Shown here in pieces: positions 1-9,847 of a stretch of DNA of 64,000 nt. The DNA is taken from the NCBI RefSeq assembly GCF_019352895.1, contig NZ_JAAAFX010000014.1:1-64000 (forward strand). Direction: 5' to 3'. Origin of the DNA: Variovorax boronicumulans. GTDB taxonomy: Bacteria; Pseudomonadota; Gammaproteobacteria; Burkholderiales; Burkholderiaceae_C. A program made the translations under genes and the position numbers. The notes under the pieces are model-generated. The model was not told the origin of the DNA, did not search any database, and worked only from the letters and a program-made list of their open reading frames with translations. The stretch's first letter is position 1; each line of letters opens with the position of its first letter.

Positions 1-54
1 CGTCAGCGCCGATGATAGTGCGGGTTCCCGTGTGAAAGTAGGTCATCGTCAGGC
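1..54 (+). rRNA. rrf: 5S ribosomal RNA, 3' end (partial)
   Basis: The first bases match the 3' half of a betaproteobacterial 5S rRNA. They include the stretch around GATGATAGTGCGGG and the closing helix strand ending in GTCATCGTCAGGC. The 5' part lies outside the window, so an rRNA operon reads in from the left. The end near base 54 is set by the expected helix I pairing and could be off by a few bases. Confidence 0.85.
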
Positions 55-70
55 TCTTACAGCCCTAGAC

Positions 71-100
71 AAGCCCCAACCAACCGGTTGGGGCTTTTCT
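71..100 (+). terminator. Intrinsic terminator of the rRNA operon
   Basis: An 11-bp perfect stem (AAGCCCCAACC at 71-81 with GGTTGGGGCTT at 86-96) closes a 4-base AACC loop and is followed by a T-rich tract. It sits 16 bases after the 5S end, as expected for the end of an rRNA transcript. Confidence 0.9.
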
Positions 101-336
101 TTTTGGGGGAAGCGAAATGCTTTTCCATTGGCATTCCATGCGATTGGGCGTATGGCCGGCGCTGCTCAAGCGTGACGAGGCCATGCCGCTTGTGGCAGAC
201 CGTGCGGGTGCCCAATCAGCGGCCTGTGCGCAGCTGCTCACACATCATTCCAGATGAAATCCATCGAGCCGATGGCATCGCTGAAGGCGCTGCTGATGCT
301 TATTTCGTCGAACAGTCGGCGCAATGGTGAGCGCAT
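101..336. other. Intergenic stretch with no recognisable gene
   Basis: I see no convincing gene here. The open frames on the plus strand have no recognisable domain, no good ribosome-binding site and no conserved-looking composition. The stretch separates the rRNA terminator from the convergent WYL regulator gene. Confidence 0.5.
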
Positions 337-1092
337 TCAGCCCGTGGTGCTCCCTCTGTCTGCCCAAGCTGGCGCCTCTTGCGGCGTCCGCGGCACGATC
401 TTTCCCTGCACTTTCTCGGCTTTCAGCTGCCGCAGCATGTCGGCCAGCGTCTTGCCCGGTTCATCGCGGAAAAGCGCCGGCAATACCTCGATCGCTTCCA
501 TGCGATCCACGCGAAAGCCGCGGAAGTCATTGCGCAGCTCGCACCAGGTCGACAGGGTCCAGACTTTGCCCCAGTAGAAGCAGCCGAGCGGCCGCACGGT
601 GCGCTCGCTGGCGTCGCCCGACACGTCGCGGTAGCTCAGCAGGAGCTTGTGGTGCGACTGCACGCTCTCGCGCAGGGTCTGCAGCCGCCTGCGCAGCGCG
701 TCGTCCAGGCCCATGGCGGGCGCATAAAGTGCCAGCGCCTCCGCAGAGACCCGTGCCGCCGGCGGCAGCACCGAGAGGATCTTGCCCAAGCTGCTCTCGA
801 TGTCGCGCGCCAGCGCGGGGTCGACCCAGCTTTGCGCCATACGGGCCGCCGCCACGAGCGCGGAGGCTTCGTCCTGCGTGAACATCAGCGGTGGCAGCTC
901 GAAACCCGCACCCAGCCGGTAGCCGACACCAGCCTCGCCCTCGATGGGCACGCCCTGGTGCTGCAGGTCCGCCACGTCGCGGTACACCGTTCGCTCGGAC
1001 ACCTCGAGGCGCTGCGCGAGAAAGGCGGCCGTGGTGAGGCGGCGGCCGCGAATGAGCTGCACGAGCTGGAAGAGGCGGTCGGCGCGGCGCAT
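337..1092 (-). CDS. YafY-family transcriptional regulator (HTH + WYL domain)
   Basis: This is a DNA-binding regulator of 251 residues. The N-terminal helix-turn-helix (about residues 5-58, with SERTVYRDVADL as the recognition region) is of the DeoR/HTH_11 type. The C-terminal half (about 140-230) is a WYL domain; VWTLSTWCELRNDFRGFRVD is the typical signature although the literal W-Y-L triplet is degenerate. WYL domains are ligand-sensing modules in regulators of stress and small-molecule response. It is the last gene of a three-gene minus-strand unit with a GyrI-like protein and a VOC protein. It may control that unit through the inverted repeat at 2099-2122 (inference). Confidence 0.85.
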   Translation of the reverse strand: MRRADRLFQLVQLIRGRRLTTAAFLAQRLEVSERTVYRDVADLQHQGVPIEGEAGVGYRLGAGFELPPLMFTQDEASALVAAARMAQSWVDPALARDIESSLGKILSVLPPAARVSAEALALYAPAMGLDDALRRRLQTLRESVQSHHKLLLSYRDVSGDASERTVRPLGCFYWGKVWTLSTWCELRNDFRGFRVDRMEAIEVLPALFRDEPGKTLADMLRQLKAEKVQGKIVPRTPQEAPAWADRGSTTG

Positions 1093-1132
1093 CAGCGTGC
1101 CTGCGCGGGCTTTTTCAAGGGAACATCGACGT

Positions 1133-1582
1133 TCACGCCACGCCGATGTGGACCGAGACGGTATCGGGTCCTTCGTAGGCCTCGAAATCGCTGCGGTAGC
1201 TGCGCACGATCTCCGGATGGGCCTCGAAGTACTGCCAGATGCGCTGCCAGGTGGCGATCACCACCTGCGGCATCTGGCCCTGGGCGGTGAACACGAGGTA
1301 GTCGCCGGCCTCGATGGCCACGCTTTGTGGGCCACTGGAGACGGCCACGCCGGCGGTCAGGTCGAAGGCGCCATGGGCGTCGGATGCGTAGGCCGAATAG
1401 ACCCCGAAGATCCGGGCGTCGCTGGTGCGGTTCGGCGTCGATGCAGCGGTCTGCTCGCCGAAGAAGCGGCTCCACAGCGCACCGATGCGGGCTGTGGCCG
1501 GCGAGGCTTCTTCGCGGTTGGTGGTGCGGACCGCAAGGCCTGCGACCCGAAAGGCGCCCTGGTGTTGGCGGGTGGGTTCCAT
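1133..1582 (-). CDS. GyrI-like / AraC effector-binding domain protein
   Basis: This 149-residue protein has the fold signature of the AraC effector-binding (GyrI/Cass2) family: an N-terminal strand followed by repeats ending in AGDYLVFTAQGQ and a tryptophan-rich helix VIATWQRIWQYF. These stand-alone domains bind small hydrophobic or cationic ligands. No DNA-binding domain is present. The start at 1582 is chosen because GGAGA lies just upstream; an in-frame start further up has no such site. It lies between a VOC protein and a WYL regulator on the same strand, so it is probably co-transcribed and part of a ligand-response or detoxification unit. The exact ligand is unknown. Confidence 0.8.
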   Translation of the reverse strand: MEPTRQHQGAFRVAGLAVRTTNREEASPATARIGALWSRFFGEQTAASTPNRTSDARIFGVYSAYASDAHGAFDLTAGVAVSSGPQSVAIEAGDYLVFTAQGQMPQVVIATWQRIWQYFEAHPEIVRSYRSDFEAYEGPDTVSVHIGVA

Positions 1583-1666
1583 CTTGTTCTCCTGCTCAAG
1601 GAAGTGCGAGCATTGTCGGTTCGATCTTCCTGGCCTCGGCGATCCGTGGCGCCGGGCCACGGCGGA

Positions 1667-2047
1667 TCAGGCCAGCGCGTGCAGGCCGACTTCGTTGCCT
1701 TCGGTGTCGCGCACGTGGGCGATGAAGCCCATGCCGGGCGGCAGGGCCGACTTAGGGGCGACGATCTGGCCGCCGGCCGGCTCGATGCGCGCGAGTACCG
1801 CGTCGATGCTGGGCATGCAGTCCAGGTAGATGCGGATGCTGCTGCCGGTGCGCGCGGCGGCGCTGGCGCCCGCCTGCAGCGCGCCGCCGGTGGCGGGCCT
1901 GTCATAGGGGAACACGGCCAGCGCACCCGCGCCGCCGAACTCTTCGCGGCGCAGCTTGCGGGCCAGCACGGTTTCATAGAAGGCCTGGGCGCGGTCGAGG
2001 TTGGCGACCGGAATCTCGAACCAGCTGATGATGTTCTGCGTGGACAT
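1667..2047 (-). CDS. VOC (glyoxalase/bleomycin-resistance fold) family protein
   Basis: This 126-residue protein is of the vicinal-oxygen-chelate superfamily. It starts NIISWFEIPVANLDRAQAFY, the usual first beta-alpha module, and ends DTEGNEVGLHA, where the family carries its metal-binding glutamate. Such proteins are metal-dependent lyases, dioxygenases or binding proteins; the substrate cannot be read from the sequence. It is the first gene of the VOC-GyrI-WYL unit. The 10-bp inverted repeat at 2099-2122 lies about 50 bases upstream of the start, so this gene is the likely target of local regulation. Confidence 0.85.
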   Translation of the reverse strand: MSTQNIISWFEIPVANLDRAQAFYETVLARKLRREEFGGAGALAVFPYDRPATGGALQAGASAAARTGSSIRIYLDCMPSIDAVLARIEPAGGQIVAPKSALPPGMGFIAHVRDTEGNEVGLHALA

Positions 2048-2098
2048 GGGGGGCTCTCTTTTCGTGTCTGTTGAAGGAGCCCCGATGGTGCGGACCGC

Positions 2099-2122
2099 CT
2101 CCTGACAACGTCTTGTCAGGAG
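2099..2122. promoter_or_regulatory. Perfect 10-bp inverted repeat upstream of the VOC operon
   Basis: CTCCTGACAA (2099-2108) and TTGTCAGGAG (2113-2122) are perfect inverted arms around a 4-base CGTC centre. There is no T-run on either side, so an operator is more likely than a terminator. It sits between the phoH terminator and the VOC start, where a promoter for the VOC-GyrI-WYL unit should be. Binding by the WYL regulator is inference. Confidence 0.6.
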
Positions 2123-2138
2123 CCTGTCAGCGCGGGCG

Positions 2139-2174
2139 AAAAAAAGCCCGCCATGCTCCGAGGAGCAGGCGGGC
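2139..2174 (-). terminator. Intrinsic terminator downstream of phoH
   Basis: On the minus strand, a stem of 7 bp (GCCCGCC/GGCGGGC) continues after a one-base bulge into 6 bp (TGCTCC/GGAGCA) with a 2-base loop. It ends in a run of seven U residues. It begins 20 bases after the phoH stop codon and should end the phoH transcript. Confidence 0.9.
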
Positions 2175-2193
2175 CTTGTCACGTGGCTTTGGC

Positions 2194-4020
2194 CTAGAGC
2201 ACTTCGCTCGCGAAGTCCGCCAGCCGCGAACGCTCGCCGCGCGCCAGCGTGATGTGCCCGCTGTGCGGCCAGCCCTTGAACTTGTCGACCGCGAAGGTCA
2301 GGCCCGAGGAGCCCTCGGTGAGGTAGGGCGTGTCGATCTGCGCCAGGTTGCCCATGCAGATGATCTTGGTGCCCGGGCCGGCCCGCGTGATCAGCGTCTT
2401 CATCTGCTTGGGCGTGAGGTTCTGCGCCTCGTCGATGATCACGTACTTGTTGAGGAAGGTCCGCCCGCGCATGAAGTTCATGCTCTTGATCTTGATCCGG
2501 CTGCGGATCAGCTCGTTGGTGGCCGCGCGGCCCCATTCGCCGGCGCCGCCGCCGTCACCCTTGGCCAGGAACTCGAGGTTGTCGTCCAGCGCGCCCATCC
2601 ACGGGCCCATCTTCTCTTCCTCGGTGCCGGGCAGGAAACCGATGTCCTCGCCCACGCTCACCGTGGCGCGGGTCATGATGATCTCGGTGTAGCGGCGGTC
2701 GTCGAGCACCTGCGTCAGGCCCGAGGCCAGCGCCATCAGCGTCTTGCCGGTGCCGGCGGTACCGGTCAGCGTGACGAAGTCGATGTCGGGGTCCATCAGC
2801 AGGTTCATCGCGAAGTTCTGTTCGCGGTTGCGCGTGCTCACGCCCCACACGGCGTTCTTGCCCGAGGCGTAGTCCTTGAGCGTCTTGAGCACCGCGGTCT
2901 TGTCGCGGATCTCGGTGACGCGTGCATACATGCTCGGCTCGCCCGGCGCCTCGAAGAAGACGAACTGGTTGATGTAGAGGTTCGGCACGATCGGCCCGCT
3001 GATGCGGTAGAAGGTGCTGCTGCCGCTCTGCCAGCTCTCGACGGTCTTGCTCTGGCGGGTCCAGAAGTCGCTCGGCAAGGCATAGGAACCGGCGTAGAGC
3101 AGGTCGCCGTCCTCCAGCGTCTTGTCGTTCTGGTAGTCGTCGGCCGCGAGGCCCAGCGCGCGCGCCTTGACGCGCATGTTGATGTCCTTGGAGACCAGCA
3201 CGACTTCCTGCTTGGGCTGGCCGGGACGGTCCTGCGCGTACTGGTTGCGCAGGGCCTGCACCACGCCCAGGATCTGGTTGTCGGCCTTGCCCTGGGGCAG
3301 GCTGGTGGGCAGCGTGTAGTCGAGCGGCGAGGTCTGGAAGAACAGCTTGCCGCCGGCCTCGCGATGGCCGGTGGTGTCGAGCTTCAGGCCCTTGGCGATG
3401 TCGGCGTCCTTGGCACCGGCGAGCGCGTCCAGCGTGCGGCTGGTCTGGCGTCCGTTGCGCGCGACCTCGGTCGTGCCCTTCTTGTGGCCGTCGAGTTCTT
3501 CCAGCACGATCATCGGCAGGAAGACGTCGTGCTCCTCGAAGCGGAACAGGCACATCGGATCGTGGAGCAGCACGTTGGTGTCGAGCACGAACAACTTGGT
3601 CGGGCCGGTCGACTTGGCACGCCGTGGGCGGGCCGCTTCCTGCGCGCCGCCGCGTGCGCGCGGCGCCGGGCTCGATGCGACGGGCGCGGAGGCCCCAGGC
3701 GCGGGAGCAGGCGTGCGCTCCGGTGCGCGCTCGGTGCGTGCCTGCGTCACGTGGGGTGCTGCGACCTCGGCTTGTGGCGCGGGGCGCGGCTTGGTCTCGA
3801 TCTGGCGGGCCACTTCAGGCGCGGGCGGCGTGGCCGCGCGCGGGGCGGCTGCGCCCTGGCTGTGGTCGTCGAACAGTTCCAGGGCGCGCGGTCCGTTGCC
3901 GCGTGCGTTTTCCGTCGTCCGACCGCCGCGGCGTGGCGCCTTGGTGGCCACGGCCGGCGCGTCGATCGCGTCAGGCGAGAGGAGGGCTGCGCGTTTCGTG
4001 GGAGCGGGAGGCAAGGGCAT
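2194..4020 (-). CDS. PhoH family ATPase with N-terminal PIN domain
   Basis: This 608-residue cytosolic protein has three parts. A low-complexity Ala/Pro/Arg-rich segment covers about the first 130 residues. A PIN-type ribonuclease domain begins at KLFVLDTNVLLHDP and carries its acidic residues. The C-terminal PhoH P-loop domain has Walker A GTAGTGKTL and Walker B YVIIDEAQNLT. This is the PhoH2 architecture, known as an RNA helicase coupled to an RNase. ATG at 4020 is preferred over a TTG six codons upstream. A terminator follows the gene and another precedes it, so it looks monocistronic. The long disordered N-terminus is longer than in many homologues. Confidence 0.88.
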   Translation of the reverse strand: MPLPPAPTKRAALLSPDAIDAPAVATKAPRRGGRTTENARGNGPRALELFDDHSQGAAAPRAATPPAPEVARQIETKPRPAPQAEVAAPHVTQARTERAPERTPAPAPGASAPVASSPAPRARGGAQEAARPRRAKSTGPTKLFVLDTNVLLHDPMCLFRFEEHDVFLPMIVLEELDGHKKGTTEVARNGRQTSRTLDALAGAKDADIAKGLKLDTTGHREAGGKLFFQTSPLDYTLPTSLPQGKADNQILGVVQALRNQYAQDRPGQPKQEVVLVSKDINMRVKARALGLAADDYQNDKTLEDGDLLYAGSYALPSDFWTRQSKTVESWQSGSSTFYRISGPIVPNLYINQFVFFEAPGEPSMYARVTEIRDKTAVLKTLKDYASGKNAVWGVSTRNREQNFAMNLLMDPDIDFVTLTGTAGTGKTLMALASGLTQVLDDRRYTEIIMTRATVSVGEDIGFLPGTEEEKMGPWMGALDDNLEFLAKGDGGGAGEWGRAATNELIRSRIKIKSMNFMRGRTFLNKYVIIDEAQNLTPKQMKTLITRAGPGTKIICMGNLAQIDTPYLTEGSSGLTFAVDKFKGWPHSGHITLARGERSRLADFASEVL

Positions 4021-4055
4021 GGGGCAGTGTGCTCGCAAAAGTGAAGCCGGAAAAC

Positions 4056-4086
4056 GAAAAAGCCGCCTGAAGACCAGGGCGGCTTT
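4056..4086 (-). terminator. Intrinsic terminator downstream of bcp
   Basis: AAAGCCGCC (4059-4067) pairs with GGCGGCTTT (4078-4086) around a 10-base loop. On the minus strand the stem is followed by a U-rich tract. It lies between the bcp stop and the phoH start and should end the minus-strand bcp transcript. Confidence 0.8.
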
Positions 4087-4199
4087 GTTCGGGGGATGCG
4101 GTCGTGGAGCTCAACGGCATGAAGCCATTATGCACACCGTGCGTGCCACATCGGTGTGACGTGGTGTGCCGCCAACAGGACCGCAAAAAACGGCGCGCG

Positions 4200-4676
4200 T
4201 CAGGCGGCTTTCTTCAGGGCCTTGACGGCCTTCAGAACGTCGTCGACATGGCCCGGCACCTTGAGGCCGCGCCATTCGGCCTTGAGGATGCCGTCGGCGC
4301 CGATCAGGAAGGTGCTGCGCTCGATGCCCTTGACCTTCTTGCCGTACATGATCTTGTTCTTGACCACGCCGAACATGTGGCACATCTTCTCTTCGGTATC
4401 GGCGATGAGTTCAAAGGGCAGTTCGAGCTTGGCCTTGAATTCATCGTGTGACTTCATGTTGTCACGCGAAACACCGAAAACAGTGGCGCCGGCCTTCACG
4501 AAATCCTTGTAGCGGTCCCGAAACTGCATGGCTTCGGTGGTGCAACCTGGCGTGTTGTCCTTGGGGTAAAAATACATCACGAGAACGTGCCCGAGATGTG
4601 AGGTGTTCGACACCTTGAGCCCGCCGGTGGCATTGGACTCGAATTCGGGAATGGGTTTGTTGACAACGATCGCCAT
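4200..4676 (-). CDS. bcp: Thioredoxin-dependent peroxiredoxin (Bcp/PrxQ type)
   Basis: The 158-residue protein reduces hydrogen and organic peroxides with electrons from thioredoxin. The thioredoxin fold and the peroxidatic cysteine motif KDNTPGCTTE are clear (Cys45). The position five residues later, which holds the resolving cysteine in E. coli Bcp, is methionine here. The only other cysteine is Cys99, so the resolving step must use that residue or an external thiol. ATG at 4676 is chosen because it opens the conserved N-terminus; an upstream in-frame start adds only non-conserved residues. The gene stands alone between phoH and an Mth938-like gene on the minus strand. Confidence 0.93.
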   Translation of the reverse strand: MAIVVNKPIPEFESNATGGLKVSNTSHLGHVLVMYFYPKDNTPGCTTEAMQFRDRYKDFVKAGATVFGVSRDNMKSHDEFKAKLELPFELIADTEEKMCHMFGVVKNKIMYGKKVKGIERSTFLIGADGILKAEWRGLKVPGHVDDVLKAVKALKKAA

Positions 4677-4814
4677 GAAACTTGTTTTCTCCGTTGGTTT
4701 CCATTCGCGCGGCTGCAAGGCCGAAAACGATGGAAGATTGGTCGTTGCTTGACTGAGAGGGGATCTGAGGGCGGATCGCCGTTCGCAACCCGGGATTTTA
4801 GCTCGAAATGGCCT

Positions 4815-5201
4815 CTAATTGCCAGCTTTTGGCTGCTCGACCAGCAGGGCCGCCACCACATGGCGCCCCTCGCTTGCCAGGATGTTGTAGGTTCTGCAGG
4901 CGGCGGCGGTGTCCATGGTTTCCACGCCGGTGCGCTGTGCCATCAGCGGGCGCAGCCAGACCGGCTGCGGAAAGCGGATGCGCTGGCCGCTGCCGAAGAT
5001 CACCAGTTCGGCGCCCAGCGCCGCCAATTGTGCGAAATGCTCGGGTCCCAGGTCTTCGAAATTCGTGCATTCCCAGGCAAAACGCTCGCCGCGCGAGCCC
5101 AGCACCACGCTGTGTTCGACCCGCTCGTTGTTGATCGCCACCCAGCCCGGCCCGTGCGCGGTGAGGGTCTGAACATCGGATTTGTCGGGTTGAAGCTTCA
5201 T
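4815..5201 (-). CDS. Mth938-like domain protein (DUF498)
   Basis: This 128-residue protein of the Mth938/NDUFAF3-like family has the typical core: ELVIFGSGQRIRFP, then the GVETMDTAAACRTYNIL segment, then a strand HVVAALL. Bacterial members are uncharacterised; the mitochondrial relative NDUFAF3 helps assemble respiratory complex I. No membrane segment or catalytic motif is visible. It is divergent from alaA with about 67 bp between the starts, which must hold both promoters. Confidence 0.82.
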   Translation of the reverse strand: MKLQPDKSDVQTLTAHGPGWVAINNERVEHSVVLGSRGERFAWECTNFEDLGPEHFAQLAALGAELVIFGSGQRIRFPQPVWLRPLMAQRTGVETMDTAAACRTYNILASEGRHVVAALLVEQPKAGN

Positions 5202-5268
5202 CTGTAGGGCCGGGGAACTGTGGTCAAATTATAGGTTTTCCCCTGTGCAGGCACCCTCTGGAGGGACT

Positions 5269-6492
5269 TTGAAGCAGCTCAAGAAGTCGGCCAAACTGGC
5301 CAATGTTCTCTACGACGTCCGCGGCCCGATCGTCGACGCGGCCCGTCAGATGGAAGAGGATGGTCAGAAGATCATCAAGCTCAACATCGGCAACATGGCG
5401 CCGTTCGGCTTCGATGCGCCCGAAGAGATCCAGCAGGACATGATCCGCAACCTGCCGGACTCGGCGGGTTACTCGGACAGCAAGGGCATCTTCGCCGCGC
5501 GCAAGGCGGTGATGCACTACACGCAGCAGCAGGGCATCGAAGGCGTCACGCTCGACGACATCTACCTCGGCAACGGCGCGAGCGAGCTGATCGTGATGGC
5601 GACCAACGCACTGCTCGACGACGGCGACGAACTGTTGGTGCCGATGCCCGACTACCCGTTGTGGACGGCCGCCGTGTCACTGTCCGGCGGCAAGCCCGTG
5701 CATTACCTCTGCGAGGAAGACAAGGGCTGGCTGCCCAGCCTGGCCGACATCCGCGCCAAGATCACGCCCCGCACGCGCGGCATCGTCGTGATCAACCCCA
5801 ACAACCCGACCGGCGTGCTCTACCCCGACGACCTGCTGCGCGGCATGGTCGCGATCGCACGCGAGCACAACCTGGTGCTGCTGGTTGACGAGGTCTACGA
5901 CAAGGTGCTCTACGACGACGCGAAGCACACGGCCATGGCCAGCCTGTCGACCGACGTGCTCACCATCACCTTCAACTCGCTGTCGAAGGCCTACCGCTCC
6001 TGCGGCTACCGTGCCGGCTGGATGATCGTGTCGGGCCCGAAGGGCGACGCGACCGATTACATCGAAGGCCTGAACATGCTGGCCAACCTCAAGCTCGGTT
6101 CGAACGTGCCGGGCCAGTGGGCGATCCAGACCGCGCTCGGCGGCTACCAGAGCATCAAGGACCTGGTGAAGCCGGGCGGCCGCCTGCGCCGCCAGCGCGA
6201 CCTGGCCTACGAACTGATCACCGCCATTCCCGGCGTGAGCTGCGTCAAGCCCGAGGCCGCGCTCTACATGTTTCCCAAGCTGGACCCGGTGATGTACCCG
6301 ATCGCGGACGACCGCGAATTCTTCATGCAGGTGCTGCGCGAGACGCGCGTGATGCTGGTGCAGGGATCGGGCTTCAACTTCCCGGACAACCAGCATTTCC
6401 GCATCGTGTTCCTGCCCCACGAGGAAGACCTGCGCGAGGCCATCAACCGCATCGCCAAGTTCCTCGAGCGTTACCGCGCCCGCTTCGCCTGA
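5269..6492 (+). CDS. alaA: PLP-dependent alanine/pyruvate aminotransferase (AlaA type)
   Basis: This class I/II aminotransferase of about 407 residues transfers an amino group between alanine and 2-oxoglutarate-type acceptors. The family landmarks NPNNPTG and the PLP-lysine motif SLSKAYR (Lys240) are present, as is the conserved opening KKSAKLANVLYDVRGP. TTG at 5269 is taken as the start because GGAGGG ends just before it, although the spacing is short. A GTG at 5245 in the same frame is the alternative but has no ribosome-binding site. It is followed 52 bp later by hom and thrC, so pyruvate-family amino acid metabolism is linked here to threonine synthesis. Confidence 0.9.
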   Translation: MKQLKKSAKLANVLYDVRGPIVDAARQMEEDGQKIIKLNIGNMAPFGFDAPEEIQQDMIRNLPDSAGYSDSKGIFAARKAVMHYTQQQGIEGVTLDDIYLGNGASELIVMATNALLDDGDELLVPMPDYPLWTAAVSLSGGKPVHYLCEEDKGWLPSLADIRAKITPRTRGIVVINPNNPTGVLYPDDLLRGMVAIAREHNLVLLVDEVYDKVLYDDAKHTAMASLSTDVLTITFNSLSKAYRSCGYRAGWMIVSGPKGDATDYIEGLNMLANLKLGSNVPGQWAIQTALGGYQSIKDLVKPGGRLRRQRDLAYELITAIPGVSCVKPEAALYMFPKLDPVMYPIADDREFFMQVLRETRVMLVQGSGFNFPDNQHFRIVFLPHEEDLREAINRIAKFLERYRARFA

Positions 6493-6544
6493 GTGCGCAT
6501 CGCACGGCCCTCCGTCCCCTTTCGTTTTGACTGAAGTTGTATCC

Positions 6545-7869
<1,325 letters not shown>

Positions 7870-7870
<1 letters not shown>

Positions 7871-9285
7871 TGCGCTACCTCTCGACCCGCGGCGATATCG
7901 AGCGCCGCCAGTTCTGCGACATCCTGCTCGAGGGCCTGGCGCCCGACGGCGGCCTGTACCTGCCCGAGCACTACCCGCAGGTCGATGCGGCCACGCTGGC
8001 CAAGTGGCGCGGGCTGCCCTATGCCGAGCTGGCCTACGAGATCCTCTCGCTCTACATCGACGACATTCCCACCGAGGAACTGAAGGCGCTGTGCGCGAAG
8101 ACGTACACGGCCGAGGTCTTCGGCTCCGACGAGATCGTGCCGCTGCGCGAACTCGAGGACGGCGTGTACCTGGAAGGCCTGTCCAACGGCCCCACGCTGG
8201 CCTTCAAGGACATGGCGATGCAGCTGCTGGGCAACCTGTTCGAGTACGAACTGGGCCGCCGCGGCGCGCAGCTCAACATCCTGGGCGCGACCAGCGGCGA
8301 CACCGGCAGCGCGGCCGAGTACGCGATGCGCGGCAAGAAGGGCGTGCGCGTGTTCATGACCTCGCCCGACGGCCGCATGAGCCCGTTCCAGCAGGCCCAG
8401 ATGTTCAGCCTGCAGGACGCCAACATCCACAACATCGCCATCGAGGGCGTGTTCGACGACTGCCAGGACATCGTCAAGGCCGTGTCCAATGACCTGGGCT
8501 TCAAGCGCAAGTACCGCATCGGCACCGTCAACTCGATCAACTGGGCGCGCCTGCTGGCGCAGGTCGTCTACTACTTCGCGGGCTACTTCCAGGCCACCTC
8601 GAGCGACGACAAGCCGGTGAGCTTCACCGTGCCCTCGGGCAACTTCGGCAACGTCTGCGCGGGCCACGTGGCGCGCATGATGGGCCTGCCGATCCGCACG
8701 CTGGTGGTGGCCACCAACGAGAACGACGTGCTCGACGAGTTCTTCCGCACCGGCGTCTACCGCGTGCGCGCGGCCGCCGACACGCACGAGACCTCGAGCC
8801 CCTCGATGGACATCTCCAAGGCCAGCAACTTCGAGCGCTTCGTGTTCGACCTGCTGGGCCGCGACGGCGCCAAGACCCGCGCGCTGTTCGAAGGCGAACT
8901 CGGCCGCACCGGGCGCTTCGACCTGAGCGCCGACCCGGCCTTCGTGCAGGCGGCCGAGCGCTTCGGCTTCGTGAGCAGCCGCAGCACGCATGCCGACCGG
9001 CTGGCCACGATCCGCGACACCGACAAGCGCTTCGCCGTGCTGATCGACACCCACACCGCCGATGGCGTGAAGGCCGCGCGCGAGCACCTGTCGCCCGGCG
9101 TGCCGATGATCATTCTCGAGACCGCGCTGCCGATCAAGTTCGCCGCCACCATCGTCGAGGCGCTGGGCCACGAGCCCGAGCGGCCGGCCCGCTTCGAGGG
9201 CATCGAGGACCTGCCCAAGCGCGTGGTCAGGCTGCCCGCCGATGCGGAAGCGGTCAAAGCCTACATCGCAGAACACTGCGACTAG
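7870..9285 (+). CDS. thrC: Threonine synthase
   Basis: The 471-residue PLP enzyme converts O-phosphohomoserine to threonine. The N-terminal STRG motif, the PLP-lysine segment NGPTLAFKDMAMQ (Lys113) and the phosphate-binding GATSGDTGSA loop are all present. Length and domain order fit the long (class 2, yeast/E. coli-like) threonine synthases. The start overlaps the hom stop. No thrB is seen nearby, so homoserine kinase must lie elsewhere. The gene ends 4 bp before mobB. Confidence 0.97.
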
Positions 9286-9289
9286 CGGC

Positions 9290-9847
9290 ATGCACGTCAT
9301 CGGCTTCGCCGGGTATTCGGGCGCCGGCAAGACCACCCTGGTCGAGCGGCTGATCCCCGTGCTGAAGCGGCAGGGCCAGCGGGTGTCGGTGGTCAAGCAT
9401 GCGCACCACAAGTTCGACGTCGACCATCCGGGCAAGGACAGCTACCGCCATCGCGAGGCCGGTGCCTTCGAGGTGGTGGTCGCGTCCGACCGCCGGCTGG
9501 CGCTGATGCGCGAGTTCGAGCAGCCGTCGGAGCTGTCGGTACACCACCTGATCGCCGAGCTCTACGACGGCGTCGACTGGGTGCTGGTCGAAGGCTTCAA
9601 GCACAGCGACCTGCTCAAGATCGAGGTATTGCGCGAGAGCGGCTCGCCGAAGGGCGAGCGGCCCGCACAGTACCCCGACGACGTTTTCATCGTCGCGCTC
9701 GCCACCGATCGCCCCGATGCACTGCCGGAGCCGACGCTGCGGCCGGTGTTCGACCTCGACGATGCCGAGGGCATCGTGCAATGGCTGCTCGACAACGCGC
9801 AACGCTTCGACTACAAGGCCGAGAACCATGAGCTCTCCTTCCGCTGA
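9290..9847 (+). CDS. mobB: Molybdopterin-guanine dinucleotide biosynthesis protein B
   Basis: The 185-residue GTP-binding adaptor aids attachment of GMP to molybdopterin. It has a clear P-loop GYSGAGKTT at the N-terminus, followed by KHAHHKFDVDHPGKDSYRHR and the WVLVEGFKH motif of the MobB family. The start at 9290 removes a 16-residue upstream extension with no counterpart in the family. It follows thrC by 4 bp and overlaps moeA by 20 bp, so it is probably part of a moco gene string read through from thrC. Confidence 0.93.
   Translation: MHVIGFAGYSGAGKTTLVERLIPVLKRQGQRVSVVKHAHHKFDVDHPGKDSYRHREAGAFEVVVASDRRLALMREFEQPSELSVHHLIAELYDGVDWVLVEGFKHSDLLKIEVLRESGSPKGERPAQYPDDVFIVALATDRPDALPEPTLRPVFDLDDAEGIVQWLLDNAQRFDYKAENHELSFR

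Noticed and set aside
88..330. Small plus-strand frame after the rRNA terminator
   Set aside because: It starts in the terminator hairpin and its product has no recognisable features.
5245..5268. GTG start for alaA
   Set aside because: There is no ribosome-binding site before it, whereas GGAGGG lies just before the TTG at 5269. It remains possible because the spacing at 5269 is short.
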